Assembly: GCF_900104815.1 (NCBI RefSeq)
Contig: NZ_FNTD01000004.1
Location: 3,984,501-4,048,500 of the forward strand
DNA length: 64,000 nt
Reading direction: 5' to 3'
Origin: Streptomyces misionensis
GTDB lineage: Bacteria > Actinomycetota > Actinomycetes > Streptomycetales > Streptomycetaceae
Shown here: piece after piece, positions 17,015 to 27,553 of the stretch
Position numbering within the stretch: position 1 is the stretch's first letter
Layout: each line of letters begins with the position of its first letter
The notes under the pieces: generated by a model
What the model was told of the DNA's origin: nothing
Database searches by the model: none
Seen by the model: the letters and a program-made list of their open reading frames with translations, nothing else
Position numbers and translations under genes: made by a program

Positions 17015-18486
17015 ACAAGCCCCTGCGCCGGATCGCGATCTTCTGCGGTCTGCTCGTCCTGGCCCTGCTCGTCCGCGACAACTACCTCCAGTACGTCAAG
17101 GCGGACAGCCTGCGCACCGACCCGCTCAACCGCCGGGTCGCCATCGAGCGGTACGCCGCGCCGCGCGGCGACATCATCGTGGACGGCAACCCGATCACCG
17201 GCTCGACCGAGGTCAAGCACGGCGACTTCAAGTACAAGCGCACCTACAAGGACGGGCCCATGTGGGCCCCGGTGACCGGCTACTCCTCCCAGGCCTTCGG
17301 CGGCACCCAGCTGGAGAACCTGGACGACGACATCCTCACCGGCAACGACGACCGGCTCTTCTTCCGCAACACCCTGGACATGATCACGGGCAAGCCGAAG
17401 CAGGGCGGCAACGTCGTCACCACCCTCAACGGCGCCGCGCAGAAGGCCGCGTACGACGGTCTCAAGAAGCAGGGCGGCAAGGGCGCGGTCGTCGCGCTGG
17501 AGCCGTCCACCGGCAAGATCCTGGCGCTGGCCTCCTTCCCGTCGTACGACCCCTCGTCCTTCGCGGGCAACACCGACGCGGACGCCGCGGCCAGGAACAA
17601 GCTGCTGAAGGAGAACAACCCGGCCGACCCGACGCTCAACCGGGCGCTGCGCGAGACCTACCCGCCGGGCTCGACCTTCAAGGTGGTCACCGCGGCGGCG
17701 GCGCTGGAGAACGGCAAGTACACCTCCGCGGACCAGCCGACCGACTCCCCGCTGCCCTGGATCATGCCGGGCACCACGCGGCCGCTGCCCAACGAGGGCA
17801 ACATCCCCTGCAAGAACGCCACCATGCGGGTCGCGCTCCAGTACTCCTGCAACACCGTCTTCGGCAAGATCGGCGCCGACCTCGGCAACGACAAGATGCT
17901 GGAGGAGGCGAAGAAGTTCGGCTTCGACGCGGAGCAGTTCACCCCGGTGCGCTCCAACGCCTCGGTGTTCTCCAAGGACATGAACACCTCGCAGACCGCG
18001 CTGTCCTCCATCGGCCAGTACAACACCGCCGCGACCCCGCTCCAGATGGCGATGGTCGCCTCGGCGGTCGCCAACGACGGCAAGCTGATGAAGCCGTACA
18101 TGGTGGACGAGCTGGAGGCCTCCAACCTCGACCCGGTGGAGAAGACCAAGCCGCAGGAGATGAGCCGGCCGTTGTCGCCGCAGAACGCGCAGATCCTCCA
18201 GTCGATGATGGAGACCGTGGTCGACAAGGGCACCGGTACCACTGCCAAGATCCCCGGCGTCACCGTCGGCGGCAAGACCGGTACCGCCCAGCACGGTGTG
18301 GCCAACAGCGCCAACCCGTACGCGTGGTTCATCTCCTACGCCAAGCTCCCCGACGGCAGCTCGCCGGTCGCCGTGGCGGTGGTCGTCGAGGACGAGCAGG
18401 CCAACCGTGACGACATCTCCGGTGGCGGCCTGGCCGCGCCGATCGCGAAGAACGTGATGGAGGCGGTCATCAACTCCAAGAAGTGA
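17011..18486 (+). CDS. pbpA: Class B penicillin-binding protein (transpeptidase) PbpA
   Basis: A 491-residue D,D-transpeptidase that cross-links the glycan made by RodA. It has a short cytoplasmic tail and one membrane anchor (about residues 8-26). After the N-terminal pedestal domain, the penicillin-binding motifs are in order: STFK (SxxK, within PPGSTFKVVT), SCN (SxN, within YSCNTVFGKIG) and KTGT (within GGKTGTAQ). ATG 17011 overlaps the rodA stop. Confidence 0.95.
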   Translation: MNKPLRRIAIFCGLLVLALLVRDNYLQYVKADSLRTDPLNRRVAIERYAAPRGDIIVDGNPITGSTEVKHGDFKYKRTYKDGPMWAPVTGYSSQAFGGTQLENLDDDILTGNDDRLFFRNTLDMITGKPKQGGNVVTTLNGAAQKAAYDGLKKQGGKGAVVALEPSTGKILALASFPSYDPSSFAGNTDADAAARNKLLKENNPADPTLNRALRETYPPGSTFKVVTAAAALENGKYTSADQPTDSPLPWIMPGTTRPLPNEGNIPCKNATMRVALQYSCNTVFGKIGADLGNDKMLEEAKKFGFDAEQFTPVRSNASVFSKDMNTSQTALSSIGQYNTAATPLQMAMVASAVANDGKLMKPYMVDELEASNLDPVEKTKPQEMSRPLSPQNAQILQSMMETVVDKGTGTTAKIPGVTVGGKTGTAQHGVANSANPYAWFISYAKLPDGSSPVAVAVVVEDEQANRDDISGGGLAAPIAKNVMEAVINSKK

Positions 18487-18655
18487 CCCCCATCACAGCG
18501 CCTTCACATCGACGCACGTTGCGATACCGGTCCGATATCGGGTTCCGGACTTGGCCAGGTCATACAAAGGGAGCCGGGTACCGTAGGCCCGGACGGCAGC
18601 CTCGGCGCACAGCGATGTGTCGGCCGAGACCGACGGAGAGGGCTGGTAGGTAGCT

Positions 18656-20653
<1,998 letters not shown>

Positions 20654-20669
20654 TCGCCGCGCGCGCGTG

Positions 20670-20715
20670 AACGAGCGGGCCCCCGCCGGAATCGTCCGGC
20701 GGGGGCCCGCTCGTT
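20670..20715. terminator. Bidirectional terminator between pknB and srtE2
   Basis: Perfect 21-bp arms (20670-20690 and 20695-20715) enclose the loop ATCG, flanked by T-rich ends on both sides. It separates the convergent pknB and sortase genes and can act in both directions. Confidence 0.92.
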
Positions 20716-20725
20716 TCCCGGTTGT

Positions 20726-21487
20726 TCAGCGCAGTTCCGCGGGCGGGGTGCGCTTGCCGTCGACCTTCTGCACCCGGACCAGTTCGCCCCAGACGACGTA
20801 GCGGTAACGCGAGGTGTAGACGGGCGTGCAGGTGGTCAGCGTGATGTAGTGGCCGGGCTTCTTCCTGCCGGACTCCTCGGGAACCGGGTCGACCACGCCG
20901 ATGTCGTACTTCGAGGTCTCCGGAAGGATCGCGAAGACCTTGTAGACGTACCAGTCGTCCCGGGTCTCGAAGACGATCGGGTCGCCCTTCTCCAGCTTGT
21001 CGATGTTGTGGAACTTGGCGCCGTGGCCGTCGCGGTGGGCGGCGAGGGCGAAGTTGCCCTCCTTGCCGGTCGTCGGGAGCGTGGCCTTGACCGGGTCGGT
21101 GTAGTAACCGGCCACACCGCCGTTGAGGACGTCGGTGCCGGTGCCCTTCTCGACCAGGACCGTGCCGTTCTTCATCGCGGGCACGTGCAGGAAGCCGATG
21201 CCGTCCTTGGTGTCCAGCGCGCCCGGTCCCGAGTCCTTCTGCTGCGCCCAGTGCTGGCGCACCTTGTCGGCCTGCCGGTCGGCCTTGCGGTCCGCCAGCA
21301 CGTTCGTCCACCACAGCGAGTAGACGACGAACAGGCCGAGCAACACGCCCAGGGTGATGAGCAGTTCACCGAAGACGCTGACGGCCTGCGCGATCCTGCC
21401 CGGGCGCCGGCGCCGCTCGGCGGGCTCCGGTCCGGGCGCGGCAGTGGTTTCGTCGGTCGCTTCGTTCTCGTCGGCGGTCGCTGCCAC
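20726..21487 (-). CDS. srtE2: Class E sortase SrtE2
   Basis: A 253-residue cysteine transpeptidase that anchors surface proteins. It starts at GTG 21487, and one membrane helix (about 35-57) follows an acidic/Arg tail. The sortase domain has LAAHRDGHG (catalytic His), TLTTCTP (catalytic Cys) and SRYRYVVWG (catalytic Arg). In S. coelicolor the tandem SrtE1/SrtE2 enzymes sort LAxTG-type chaplins needed for aerial hyphae; order and size match that pair. Confidence 0.93.
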   Translation of the reverse strand: MAATADENEATDETTAAPGPEPAERRRRPGRIAQAVSVFGELLITLGVLLGLFVVYSLWWTNVLADRKADRQADKVRQHWAQQKDSGPGALDTKDGIGFLHVPAMKNGTVLVEKGTGTDVLNGGVAGYYTDPVKATLPTTGKEGNFALAAHRDGHGAKFHNIDKLEKGDPIVFETRDDWYVYKVFAILPETSKYDIGVVDPVPEESGRKKPGHYITLTTCTPVYTSRYRYVVWGELVRVQKVDGKRTPPAELR

Positions 21488-21500
21488 AGTGTCCTAGCCC

Positions 21501-22541
21501 TTACTCGAGGAGCGCGTCCGGCTTGCCCTTGCTGCGGGGGCGAACCTCGACCATCTTGCCCCAGACGATCAGCCGGTACTTGCTGGTGAACTCCGGTGTA
21601 CAGGTGGTCAGGGTGATGTAGCGGCCGGGCCTGGTGAAGCCCGAGCCCCTGGGTACGGGGTCCAGCACGCTGGTGTTGGACGGGGAGGTGACCGGCAGGG
21701 TCGACGTCACCTTGTAGACGTAGTAGGTGTCCTGGGTCTCGACCACGACCGGGTCGCCGGGGGTGAGCCGGTTGATGTACCGGAACGGCTCGCCATGGGT
21801 GTTGCGGTGCGCGGCCAGCCCGAAGTTGCCGGTCTTCGCGTCGGGCATCGCCGTCTTCAGCGGCGCCTCGCCGTAGTGCCCGACCATGCCCTTGTCGAGC
21901 ACCCGGGTGGTGCTGACGCCCTCCGCGATCGGCGCCACCACGTCCAGCTTGGGGATGTGCAGGATGGCGAAGCCCTGGCCGGGCGAGAAGACCCCGGGGT
22001 TGCGCCTGCCGTTCGCCCAGTCGTCCTGGAGCTGGTGGGCCTCGCTGCCGGCCTGCGCGTGCGCCCGCACGTTGGTCCACCACAGCTGGTAGGTGACGAA
22101 CAGCAGCATCAGCACGCCGGTGGTGATGAACACCTCGCCGAGCACCCGGCTCGCGACCACCGCCGGACCGGGCCTGGCCTGCCGCGCCCGCCGCCGGGCC
22201 TCCACCCGGCTCGGCGGACGGTCCGGGTCGGACTCCGCCCGCCCCGGCGCCGGTCTTCCGGAGGCGGCGGGCTCGCGGTTCCCGCCACGGCGCCCACCGC
22301 GATGCTTGGCCGCCCTCCTGCGGCCCGCACGACCGCCGGGGGCGGGCCCGGTGACGGAAGGGGCCGACGGGGCTCCAGAGGACCCCAGAGGACCCCTGCG
22401 CGCCCTCATGGACGCCGGGTCGGCGACCCGCAGCGCCATCGTCTCGTCGTCGAAGGGGACCGCGCCGGGCGCACCGACGGGGGACTCGTACGGCCGCCCG
22501 CCGCCGTCCACGTCCTCGCGCTCGGGACGCAGGGCGGTCAC
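21501..22541 (-). CDS. srtE1: Class E sortase SrtE1
   Basis: A 346-residue sortase. GTG 22541 is chosen because it overlaps the stop of the upstream glutamine amidotransferase gene (GTGA). The first 130 residues are a long Arg/Ala/Pro-rich cytoplasmic tail, then a membrane helix (VLGEVFITTGVLMLLFVTYQ). The catalytic domain has LAAHRNTHG, TLTTCTPEF and SKYRLIVWG, the His-Cys-Arg triad. The protein is a paralogue of SrtE2 next door; the long tail distinguishes it. Confidence 0.93.
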   Translation of the reverse strand: MTALRPEREDVDGGGRPYESPVGAPGAVPFDDETMALRVADPASMRARRGPLGSSGAPSAPSVTGPAPGGRAGRRRAAKHRGGRRGGNREPAASGRPAPGRAESDPDRPPSRVEARRRARQARPGPAVVASRVLGEVFITTGVLMLLFVTYQLWWTNVRAHAQAGSEAHQLQDDWANGRRNPGVFSPGQGFAILHIPKLDVVAPIAEGVSTTRVLDKGMVGHYGEAPLKTAMPDAKTGNFGLAAHRNTHGEPFRYINRLTPGDPVVVETQDTYYVYKVTSTLPVTSPSNTSVLDPVPRGSGFTRPGRYITLTTCTPEFTSKYRLIVWGKMVEVRPRSKGKPDALLE

Positions 22542-23176
22542 GCCGTGGCCCTGCCCACCACCGGGGCGAGCCCCGCCGACCTCGCCACGGCACCCTGGTC
22601 GCCGCATTCCTCCAGCCAGTTGGCCAGCATCCGGTGCCCGTGCTCGGTGAGCACCGACTCCGGGTGGAACTGCACGCCTTCGACGGGGAGTTCCCGGTGG
22701 CGCAGGCCCATGATGATGCCGTCGTGCGTGCGGGCGGTCACCTCCAGCTCGGCCGGGACCGTCGCGGGCTCGGCCGCCAGCGAGTGGTAGCGGGTCGCGG
22801 TGAAGGGCGAGGGCAGCCCGGCGAAGACGCCCTTGCCCTCGTGCTCGACCGGCGAGGTCTTGCCGTGCAGCAGTTCCGGCGCCCGGTCCACCACGCCGCC
22901 GTACGCCACCTGCATCGACTGCATGCCGAGGCACACACCGAAGACCGGCACCCCGGTGGCCGCGCAGTGGCGGACCATCTCCACGCAGACGCCGGCCTGC
23001 TCCGGGGTGCCCGGGCCGGGCGAGAGGAGGACGCCGTCGAAGCCGTCCTGGGCGTGCGCGGTCGACACCTCGTCGTTGCGCAGCACCTCGCACTCGGCGC
23101 CCAGCTGGTACAGGTACTGGACGAGGTTGAAGACGAAGCTGTCGTAGTTGTCCACGACGAGAATGCGCGCACTCAC
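22538..23176 (-). CDS. trpG: Anthranilate/aminodeoxychorismate synthase glutamine amidotransferase
   Basis: A 212-residue class I glutamine amidotransferase that delivers ammonia to chorismate for anthranilate (TrpG) or 4-amino-4-deoxychorismate (PabA). Motifs in order are ILVVDNYDSFVFNLVQ, SPGPGTP, FGVCLGMQ (nucleophile Cys) and GVQFHPESV (His/Glu). GTG 23176 overlaps the stop of the small membrane gene upstream. The same gene sits near pknB in M. tuberculosis (trpG). Sequence alone does not decide between tryptophan and folate synthesis. Confidence 0.92.
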   Translation of the reverse strand: MSARILVVDNYDSFVFNLVQYLYQLGAECEVLRNDEVSTAHAQDGFDGVLLSPGPGTPEQAGVCVEMVRHCAATGVPVFGVCLGMQSMQVAYGGVVDRAPELLHGKTSPVEHEGKGVFAGLPSPFTATRYHSLAAEPATVPAELEVTARTHDGIIMGLRHRELPVEGVQFHPESVLTEHGHRMLANWLEECGDQGAVARSAGLAPVVGRATA

Positions 23177-23334
23177 TGGTTGTCCACCGTCACATCGTTG
23201 AAGGGCAGCAGCGGTTCGGCCCACGGGAAGACGTACTGGAACAGGACGTAGACCACGGCGAGGACCAGGAGGACGGAGATCAGCGCCCTCACCCATGCGT
23301 TTCCCGGCAGATGCCGCCAGATCCAGCCGTACAT
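23173..23334 (-). CDS. Conserved 53-residue single-span membrane protein
   Basis: A short gene starting at ATG 23334. The product begins MYGWIWRHLPGNAWVRAL and has one hydrophobic helix (about residues 18-38). It ends with an aromatic/acidic tail, [18 protein letters not shown]. Its stop overlaps the trpG-like GTG in a GTGA junction, which supports real translation. I believe equivalent proteins sit at this spot in other Streptomyces. Function unknown; it may be a small subunit of a membrane complex. Confidence 0.85.
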   Translation of the reverse strand: MYGWIWRHLPGNAWVRALISVLLVLAVVYVLFQYVFPWAEPLLPFNDVTVDNQ

Positions 23335-23580
23335 GCCGTCCTTGCCGTCCCTTCCGTGTCCCTACGGCACCAGACACACGCCGTACGTCACCAGACTAGC
23401 GGCGCGGCGCCTCCGGTTCGCCTGACTCCACGGGCTCGGTGGAGTCCGGGCGCGCGGCGGGACTTCCGTGGACAGGGTGGGCGACCCGGATGCCGGCCGG
23501 GACGGTTTTGTGAGGCCCTTTGTCGATCCGATACGCGAAACAGGTGGTCGGTCGGGGTTGTGGCGGCTCCCGGCGGACGG

Positions 23581-24369
23581 CTACCGCACGGGCTTCGCGT
23601 AGTGCAGGTCCACGGTGCCCGAGTAACCCGGAAGGGTCACCGTGCCGTCGTCGGTGACTTTCCAGCCTAGGCCGTAGACGTTGACGTACACCATGTAGGT
23701 CTGGATCGCCTTGCTGTCCGCGAGGGCCCGCTGGAGCCGACCCGGGTCCCCGATCGCCGTGATCTTGTACGGCGGGGAGTAGACCCGGCCCTGGAGGATC
23801 AGGGTGTTGCCGACGCAGCGCACCGCGCTGGTGGAGATCAGCCGCTGGTCCATGACCTTGATCCCCTTGGCGCCGCCCTGCCACAGGGCGTTCACCACGG
23901 CTTGCAGGTCCTGCTGGTGGATGACCAGGTAGTCGGGCTGCGGCGGGGGGTAGCCGGGGAGCTTGGCGGTGGCGTTGGGCGGGGCGTCGTTGAGGGTGAC
24001 GGTGACCGCCTTGCCGGTGAGCTTCTCGGTGCCGGCGCTCTTCTCCAGCCCGGTGAGCCGCCGGTCCTGGGCCTTGGTGCTGCCGCCGTCGCTCGCGGCC
24101 AGGGACTCCACGCCGTCGCGCAGGGCGGCGTTGGACTCGTCCATGTCCTTGTTCTTGCGGCTGCGCTGCTGGATCAGGTCGGACAGCTTCAGCAGGGAGC
24201 CGTCCTGGCGGATGTCGGTGCCCCTGGCGGTGTCGAAGCTGGTGAAGAAGATCAGGCCCGCCAGGGCGAAGACGGCCGCAGTGAGGATCCGCACCGGGCG
24301 CACCCGTGGCCTGCGGCGGGGGCCGGAACCCATTGCTCCCGTACCGGGGGAGTCGGCAGAATTGCTCAA
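23581..24369 (-). CDS. DUF881 family membrane protein
   Basis: A 262-residue protein with a Pro/Arg-rich cytoplasmic tail, one transmembrane helix (about 27-46), a coiled-coil-like segment ([19 protein letters not shown] region) and an extracytoplasmic DUF881 domain containing [26 protein letters not shown] and RCVGNTLI. The start appears to be TTG 24369, with AAGGAGA upstream. It corresponds to the DUF881 gene beside crgA in many actinobacteria, a location that suggests a role in envelope growth or division. The 246 bases downstream (23335-23580) hold no gene that I can see. Confidence 0.85.
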   Translation of the reverse strand: MSNSADSPGTGAMGSGPRRRPRVRPVRILTAAVFALAGLIFFTSFDTARGTDIRQDGSLLKLSDLIQQRSRKNKDMDESNAALRDGVESLAASDGGSTKAQDRRLTGLEKSAGTEKLTGKAVTVTLNDAPPNATAKLPGYPPPQPDYLVIHQQDLQAVVNALWQGGAKGIKVMDQRLISTSAVRCVGNTLILQGRVYSPPYKITAIGDPGRLQRALADSKAIQTYMVYVNVYGLGWKVTDDGTVTLPGYSGTVDLHYAKPVR

Positions 24370-24520
24370 CGTACCCTTATCTCCTTCGGCGCCGCGGAAG
24401 CACTACGCTAACGGACGCCCGGGGGAGCACACAGAGTCGTCATGTTGGCCCCTTGTACGCTGCCCCGAGCCCGACCCATTACCTGCGCGGCCACGCAGCG
24501 CATCGACAGGAGAGACCCTC

Positions 24521-24775
24521 GTGCCGAAGTCACGTATCCGCAAGAAGGCCGACTTCACGCCGCCGCCGGCGAAGCAGGCCGCGGCGATCAAGCTGAACAA
24601 CAGCGGCTGGGTCGCCCCCGTCATGCTGGCCATGTTCGTCATCGGTCTGGCCTGGATCGTCGTCTTCTATGTGACCGACGGCTCGCTGCCCATCGACGCG
24701 CTGGACAACTGGAACATCGTGGTCGGCTTCGGCTTCATCGCCGCCGGGTTCGGTGTCTCCACGCAGTGGAAGTAA
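24521..24775 (+). CDS. crgA: Cell division protein CrgA
   Basis: An 84-residue membrane protein. GTG 24521 has AGGAGAG seven bases upstream. The N-terminus is [16 protein letters not shown], then there are two transmembrane helices (about 31-53 and 65-82) ending STQWK. CrgA was first described in Streptomyces as an inhibitor or timer of Z-ring formation in aerial hyphae; in mycobacteria it recruits divisome proteins. It is divergent from the DUF881 gene. Confidence 0.95.
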   Translation: MPKSRIRKKADFTPPPAKQAAAIKLNNSGWVAPVMLAMFVIGLAWIVVFYVTDGSLPIDALDNWNIVVGFGFIAAGFGVSTQWK

Positions 24776-24803
24776 GGGCTCTGCCCACGGGTTCTCCGCC
24801 GAG

Positions 24804-25013
24804 TTATCCACAGGCCTGAGGATTTCCACATCCCCCTGGGGAAAAGACTACGATCTGTGGATAACTCATCGGGCGTTGACGCCGGTACGACTGCCGTACC
24901 GGCTTCCACACACCCGTTCGTACCCCGTGTCACCTGCGAAAACTCATCCGAGCGGTAAGGGTCGCAGCTGATCCCACACCGTATGCACAAGATCCGCCAC
25001 CCGCTGTGGACAA
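24804..25013. other. DnaA-box cluster between crgA and rhomboid gene
   Basis: TTATCCACA (24804-24812) and its inverted copy TGTGGATAA (24856-24864) are both the strongest E. coli-type DnaA box. ATTTCCACA lies at 24822-24830, 18 bp after the first, and TGTGGACAA (Streptomyces consensus, inverted) at 25005-25013. The region is the convergent gap after crgA and has no gene. It could titrate DnaA or mark a secondary binding locus. Confidence 0.65.
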
Positions 25014-25023
25014 CGGTGCCGCG

Positions 25024-25941
25024 TCAGGTGAGCTGACCCGTTCTGACCAGGGTGAGAACGGCCACCACCACCAGCACGAGCGCACAGGTGCCGTACTGGA
25101 CGAGCGCCCGGTTGCGGCGCGGGGCGTGCACCATCGCGTACCCGGCGGCGACGCCCGCGACCAGGCCGCCGACGTGCGCCTCCCAGGCGATGTTGAAGCC
25201 GGGGGTGAAGGTGATGATCAGGTTGACGACCAGCAGGGCGACGAGCGGCCGCAGATCGTAGTTGAGCCGGCGCATCAGCACACCGGTGGCGCCGAAGAGG
25301 CCGAAGATCGCCCCGGAGGCGCCGAGCGACGGCTGGTTCGGCGCGGCGATCAGATAGGTGAGCGCGCTGCCGGCCAGGCCCGAGACGACGTACAGGGCGA
25401 AATAGCGGGCGCGCCCGAGCGCCGCTTCCAGGGGACCGCCGATCCACCACAGACTGAGCATGTTGAACAGGATGTGGGCGTACCCGCCGTGCAGGAACAT
25501 GGCGGTGAGCAGGCGGAAGTACTGGCCCTCGGCGATGCCCTGTATCCCGGGCAGCAGGGGGGTGTAGGCCCGGCCGATCAGCTCGAACCGCTGGGTGAAG
25601 CTCTCGCCGACGGCGAGCTGCACCAGGAACACCGCGAGGTTGATCCCGATCAGCACCTTGGTGAGCAGCCGGGGGTCCGCCGTCATGGTGCCCCCGGCGA
25701 TGGTGCGCGGCCGGGCCGCGGCCATCGGGCGCGCCGTACCGCCGCCTTCCCCGCCGCTCGGGGCCGGGCCGCCGCCGTGGACGCACTCGGGGCACTGGAA
25801 GCCGACGGAGGCGCTGACCATGCACTCGGGGCAGATGGGGCGCTCGCAGCGGGTGCAGCGCACGCCGGTCTCACGGTCCGGGTGCCGGTAGCACACGGGC
25901 ACGCTCCGGGCGTCCGGTGCGCTGCTTGCGACGTGGTCCAT
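25024..25941 (-). CDS. Rhomboid family intramembrane serine protease
   Basis: A 305-residue protein. ATG 25941 is chosen for the GAGCGAGGGG just upstream. The N-terminus is a zinc-binding module (CYRHPDRETGVRCTRCERPI in outline: CxxxP...CxxC, then CPEC, CPEC). A six- or seven-helix rhomboid core follows, with the HGGYAHILFNM helix, the nucleophile in GASGAIFG (GxSG), and a late His in WEAHVGGLVAG. All catalytic residues are present. It would cleave membrane proteins within the bilayer; the substrate is unknown. Confidence 0.93.
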   Translation of the reverse strand: MDHVASSAPDARSVPVCYRHPDRETGVRCTRCERPICPECMVSASVGFQCPECVHGGGPAPSGGEGGGTARPMAAARPRTIAGGTMTADPRLLTKVLIGINLAVFLVQLAVGESFTQRFELIGRAYTPLLPGIQGIAEGQYFRLLTAMFLHGGYAHILFNMLSLWWIGGPLEAALGRARYFALYVVSGLAGSALTYLIAAPNQPSLGASGAIFGLFGATGVLMRRLNYDLRPLVALLVVNLIITFTPGFNIAWEAHVGGLVAGVAAGYAMVHAPRRNRALVQYGTCALVLVVVAVLTLVRTGQLT

Positions 25942-25981
25942 GATCCCCTCGCTCCTCGTGGCGCTCACCCGGCACATACCC

Positions 25982-26013
25982 CGCCCCGCTCATCCTTACG
26001 GACGAGCGGGGCG
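25982..26013 (-). terminator. Terminator after the cyclophilin gene
   Basis: CGCCCCGCTC (25982-25991) pairs with GAGCGGGGCG (26004-26013) around a 12-base loop. There is no clear U-tract, which is common for Streptomyces terminators. It lies downstream of the cyclophilin stop and upstream of the rhomboid start. Confidence 0.5.
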
Positions 26014-26076
26014 ATTGGTTCCCTGTGGGGCGTTCCGGGGGAACCGGGTCCCCCGGTGGGCGGCCCCGGCGCGGGC

Positions 26077-26607
26077 TCAGCCCTCGCGGGTCTCGACGAC
26101 GACCGACTCGATGACGACGTCCTGGACCGGACGGTCGTTGCGGCCGGTCTTCACGCCCGCGATCTCGTCCACGACCTTCTTGCCGGCGTCCGTGCTGACC
26201 TCACCGAAGATGGTGTGCTTGCCGGTCAGCCAGGTCGTCGGGGCGACCGTGATGAAGAACTGCGAGCCGTTGGTGCCCGGGCCGGCGTTGGCCATCGCGA
26301 GCAGGTAGGGCTTGGTGAAGGCCAGGTCGGGGTGGAACTCGTCCCCGAACTTGTAGCCCGGACCGCCGATGCCGGTGCCCAGCGGGTCACCGCCCTGGAT
26401 CATGAAACCGCTGATGACACGGTGGAAGATCGTGCCGTCGTAGAGCGGGTCGTTGCTCTTCTTGCCGGACTCGGGGTGAGTCCACTCGCGCTCGCCCTTG
26501 GCCAGCTCGACAAAGTTCCGGACCGTCTTGGGCGCGTGGTTCGGGAACAGCCGGACCTCGATGTCGCCGTGGTTGGTCTTCAGGGTGGCGTAAAGCTGCT
26601 CAGCCAC
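26077..26607 (-). CDS. ppiA: Peptidyl-prolyl cis-trans isomerase, cyclophilin type
   Basis: A 176-residue single-domain cyclophilin that accelerates proline isomerisation during folding. Core motifs are FHRVISGFMIQGGDP, with the catalytic Arg, and GTNGSQFFIT. It starts at GTG 26607 with no signal peptide, so it is cytoplasmic. It occupies the same near-origin slot as ppiA in mycobacteria, beside rhomboid and crgA genes. Confidence 0.94.
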   Translation of the reverse strand: MAEQLYATLKTNHGDIEVRLFPNHAPKTVRNFVELAKGEREWTHPESGKKSNDPLYDGTIFHRVISGFMIQGGDPLGTGIGGPGYKFGDEFHPDLAFTKPYLLAMANAGPGTNGSQFFITVAPTTWLTGKHTIFGEVSTDAGKKVVDEIAGVKTGRNDRPVQDVVIESVVVETREG

Positions 26608-26800
26608 GATCTGCCTTCCGTTGTCTTCCTGTGACGCCCCGATCCTCGCACGTATGGTCCACCACGGCGCCAGTCGGCCAACCGAAGGAGCGATCGGCAC
26701 CCATATGCGCGCCCGCACATGCCGCCCGGGCCGTTCGCAGGCATGATCCGTAAAAGGGTGGAAAGTCGAAATACCGTACGCCACCGAGGAGGAGGAACCC

Positions 26801-27472
26801 GTGACCCGCATTGACAGCGTGCGCGCCGCGACCGGCTCGGCGAAGGACAGCGTGCTGCACGCCGCGGACGTGGTGGCGCCCTACGCCGACACGGCCAAGG
26901 AGCGTGCCGCGCATTACGCGCAGGAGGCACGCGTACGGCTGGCGCCCGTGGTGTCGCAGGCCGCCGAACAGGCCCGCGTGCAGTACGACGCCCGGCTCGC
27001 CCCGCGTCTGGAACAGGCCCGGCGCACCTATGTCCCGCCGAAGGTGGACCTGGCGGCGCAGGAGGCCGCCTGTCGCGCCCGCAAGGCCGCCCGGCAGACG
27101 GCCGAGTACTCACGTCCCCGGATCGAGCACGCGATGGCCGCGGCCGGGCCGGTGGCGGACGAGGCCGCGGCCCGGGGTGCCGCCGCGCTGGCCGCGCTGC
27201 GCGGCCAGGTCTCCGCGAAGGACATCCAGAAGCTCGCCCGACGCAAGGCGCGCCGGTGCCGGGCCGGCCGGGCCGCCAAGCTGCTGGGGCTGACGGCCCT
27301 GGTGGCGGGCGGCGCCTTCGCCGCCTGGAAGTGGTGGCAGCGCCAGGCCAACCCCGAGTGGCTGGTCGAGCCGCCGGCCGCGACGGAGGTCCCCGAGCCG
27401 GGTGGCCTCGGCTCGGTGGACGGCAGCGGCCCCGAGGGGACCGCCACCACGGACGGCGACGGACAGGTCTGA
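26801..27472 (+). CDS. DUF5324 family protein
   Basis: A 223-residue protein preceded by GAGGAGGAGG, so the GTG start is secure. Residues 1-160 are Ala/Arg-rich amphipathic helix with repeated heptad-like Ala/Arg/Gln patterns. One transmembrane helix follows (about 163-180, LLGLTALVAGGAFAAWKWW), then an acidic Gly/Thr-rich tail. It is known only as an actinobacterial family of unknown function at this locus. The long helix suggests a scaffold or stress-related membrane protein. Confidence 0.85.
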   Translation: MTRIDSVRAATGSAKDSVLHAADVVAPYADTAKERAAHYAQEARVRLAPVVSQAAEQARVQYDARLAPRLEQARRTYVPPKVDLAAQEAACRARKAARQTAEYSRPRIEHAMAAAGPVADEAAARGAAALAALRGQVSAKDIQKLARRKARRCRAGRAAKLLGLTALVAGGAFAAWKWWQRQANPEWLVEPPAATEVPEPGGLGSVDGSGPEGTATTDGDGQV

Positions 27473-27485
27473 ACGCTTCTCACGG

Positions 27486-27537
27486 AAACGGGCCCGGGGC
27501 CGGAAAGCGGGTGTTCGCTCCGGCCCCGGACCCGTTT
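27486..27537. terminator. Terminator hairpin abutting parS
   Basis: AAACGGG-CCGGGGCCGG (27486-27503) pairs with CCGGCCCCGG-CCCGTTT (27520-27537), with one mismatch and a 16-base loop. It lies between the convergent DUF5324 and DUF7144 genes. Its right arm overlaps the first bases of the parS site. Confidence 0.8.
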
Positions 27538-27547
27538 CACGTGAAAC
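27534..27547. other. parS site
   Basis: GTTTCACGTGAAAC, a perfect match to the ParB-binding parS core. It is a convergent-gene parS about 25 kb from oriC, consistent with the origin-proximal parS array of Streptomyces. Confidence 0.95.
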
Positions 27548-27553
27548 GGGGAG

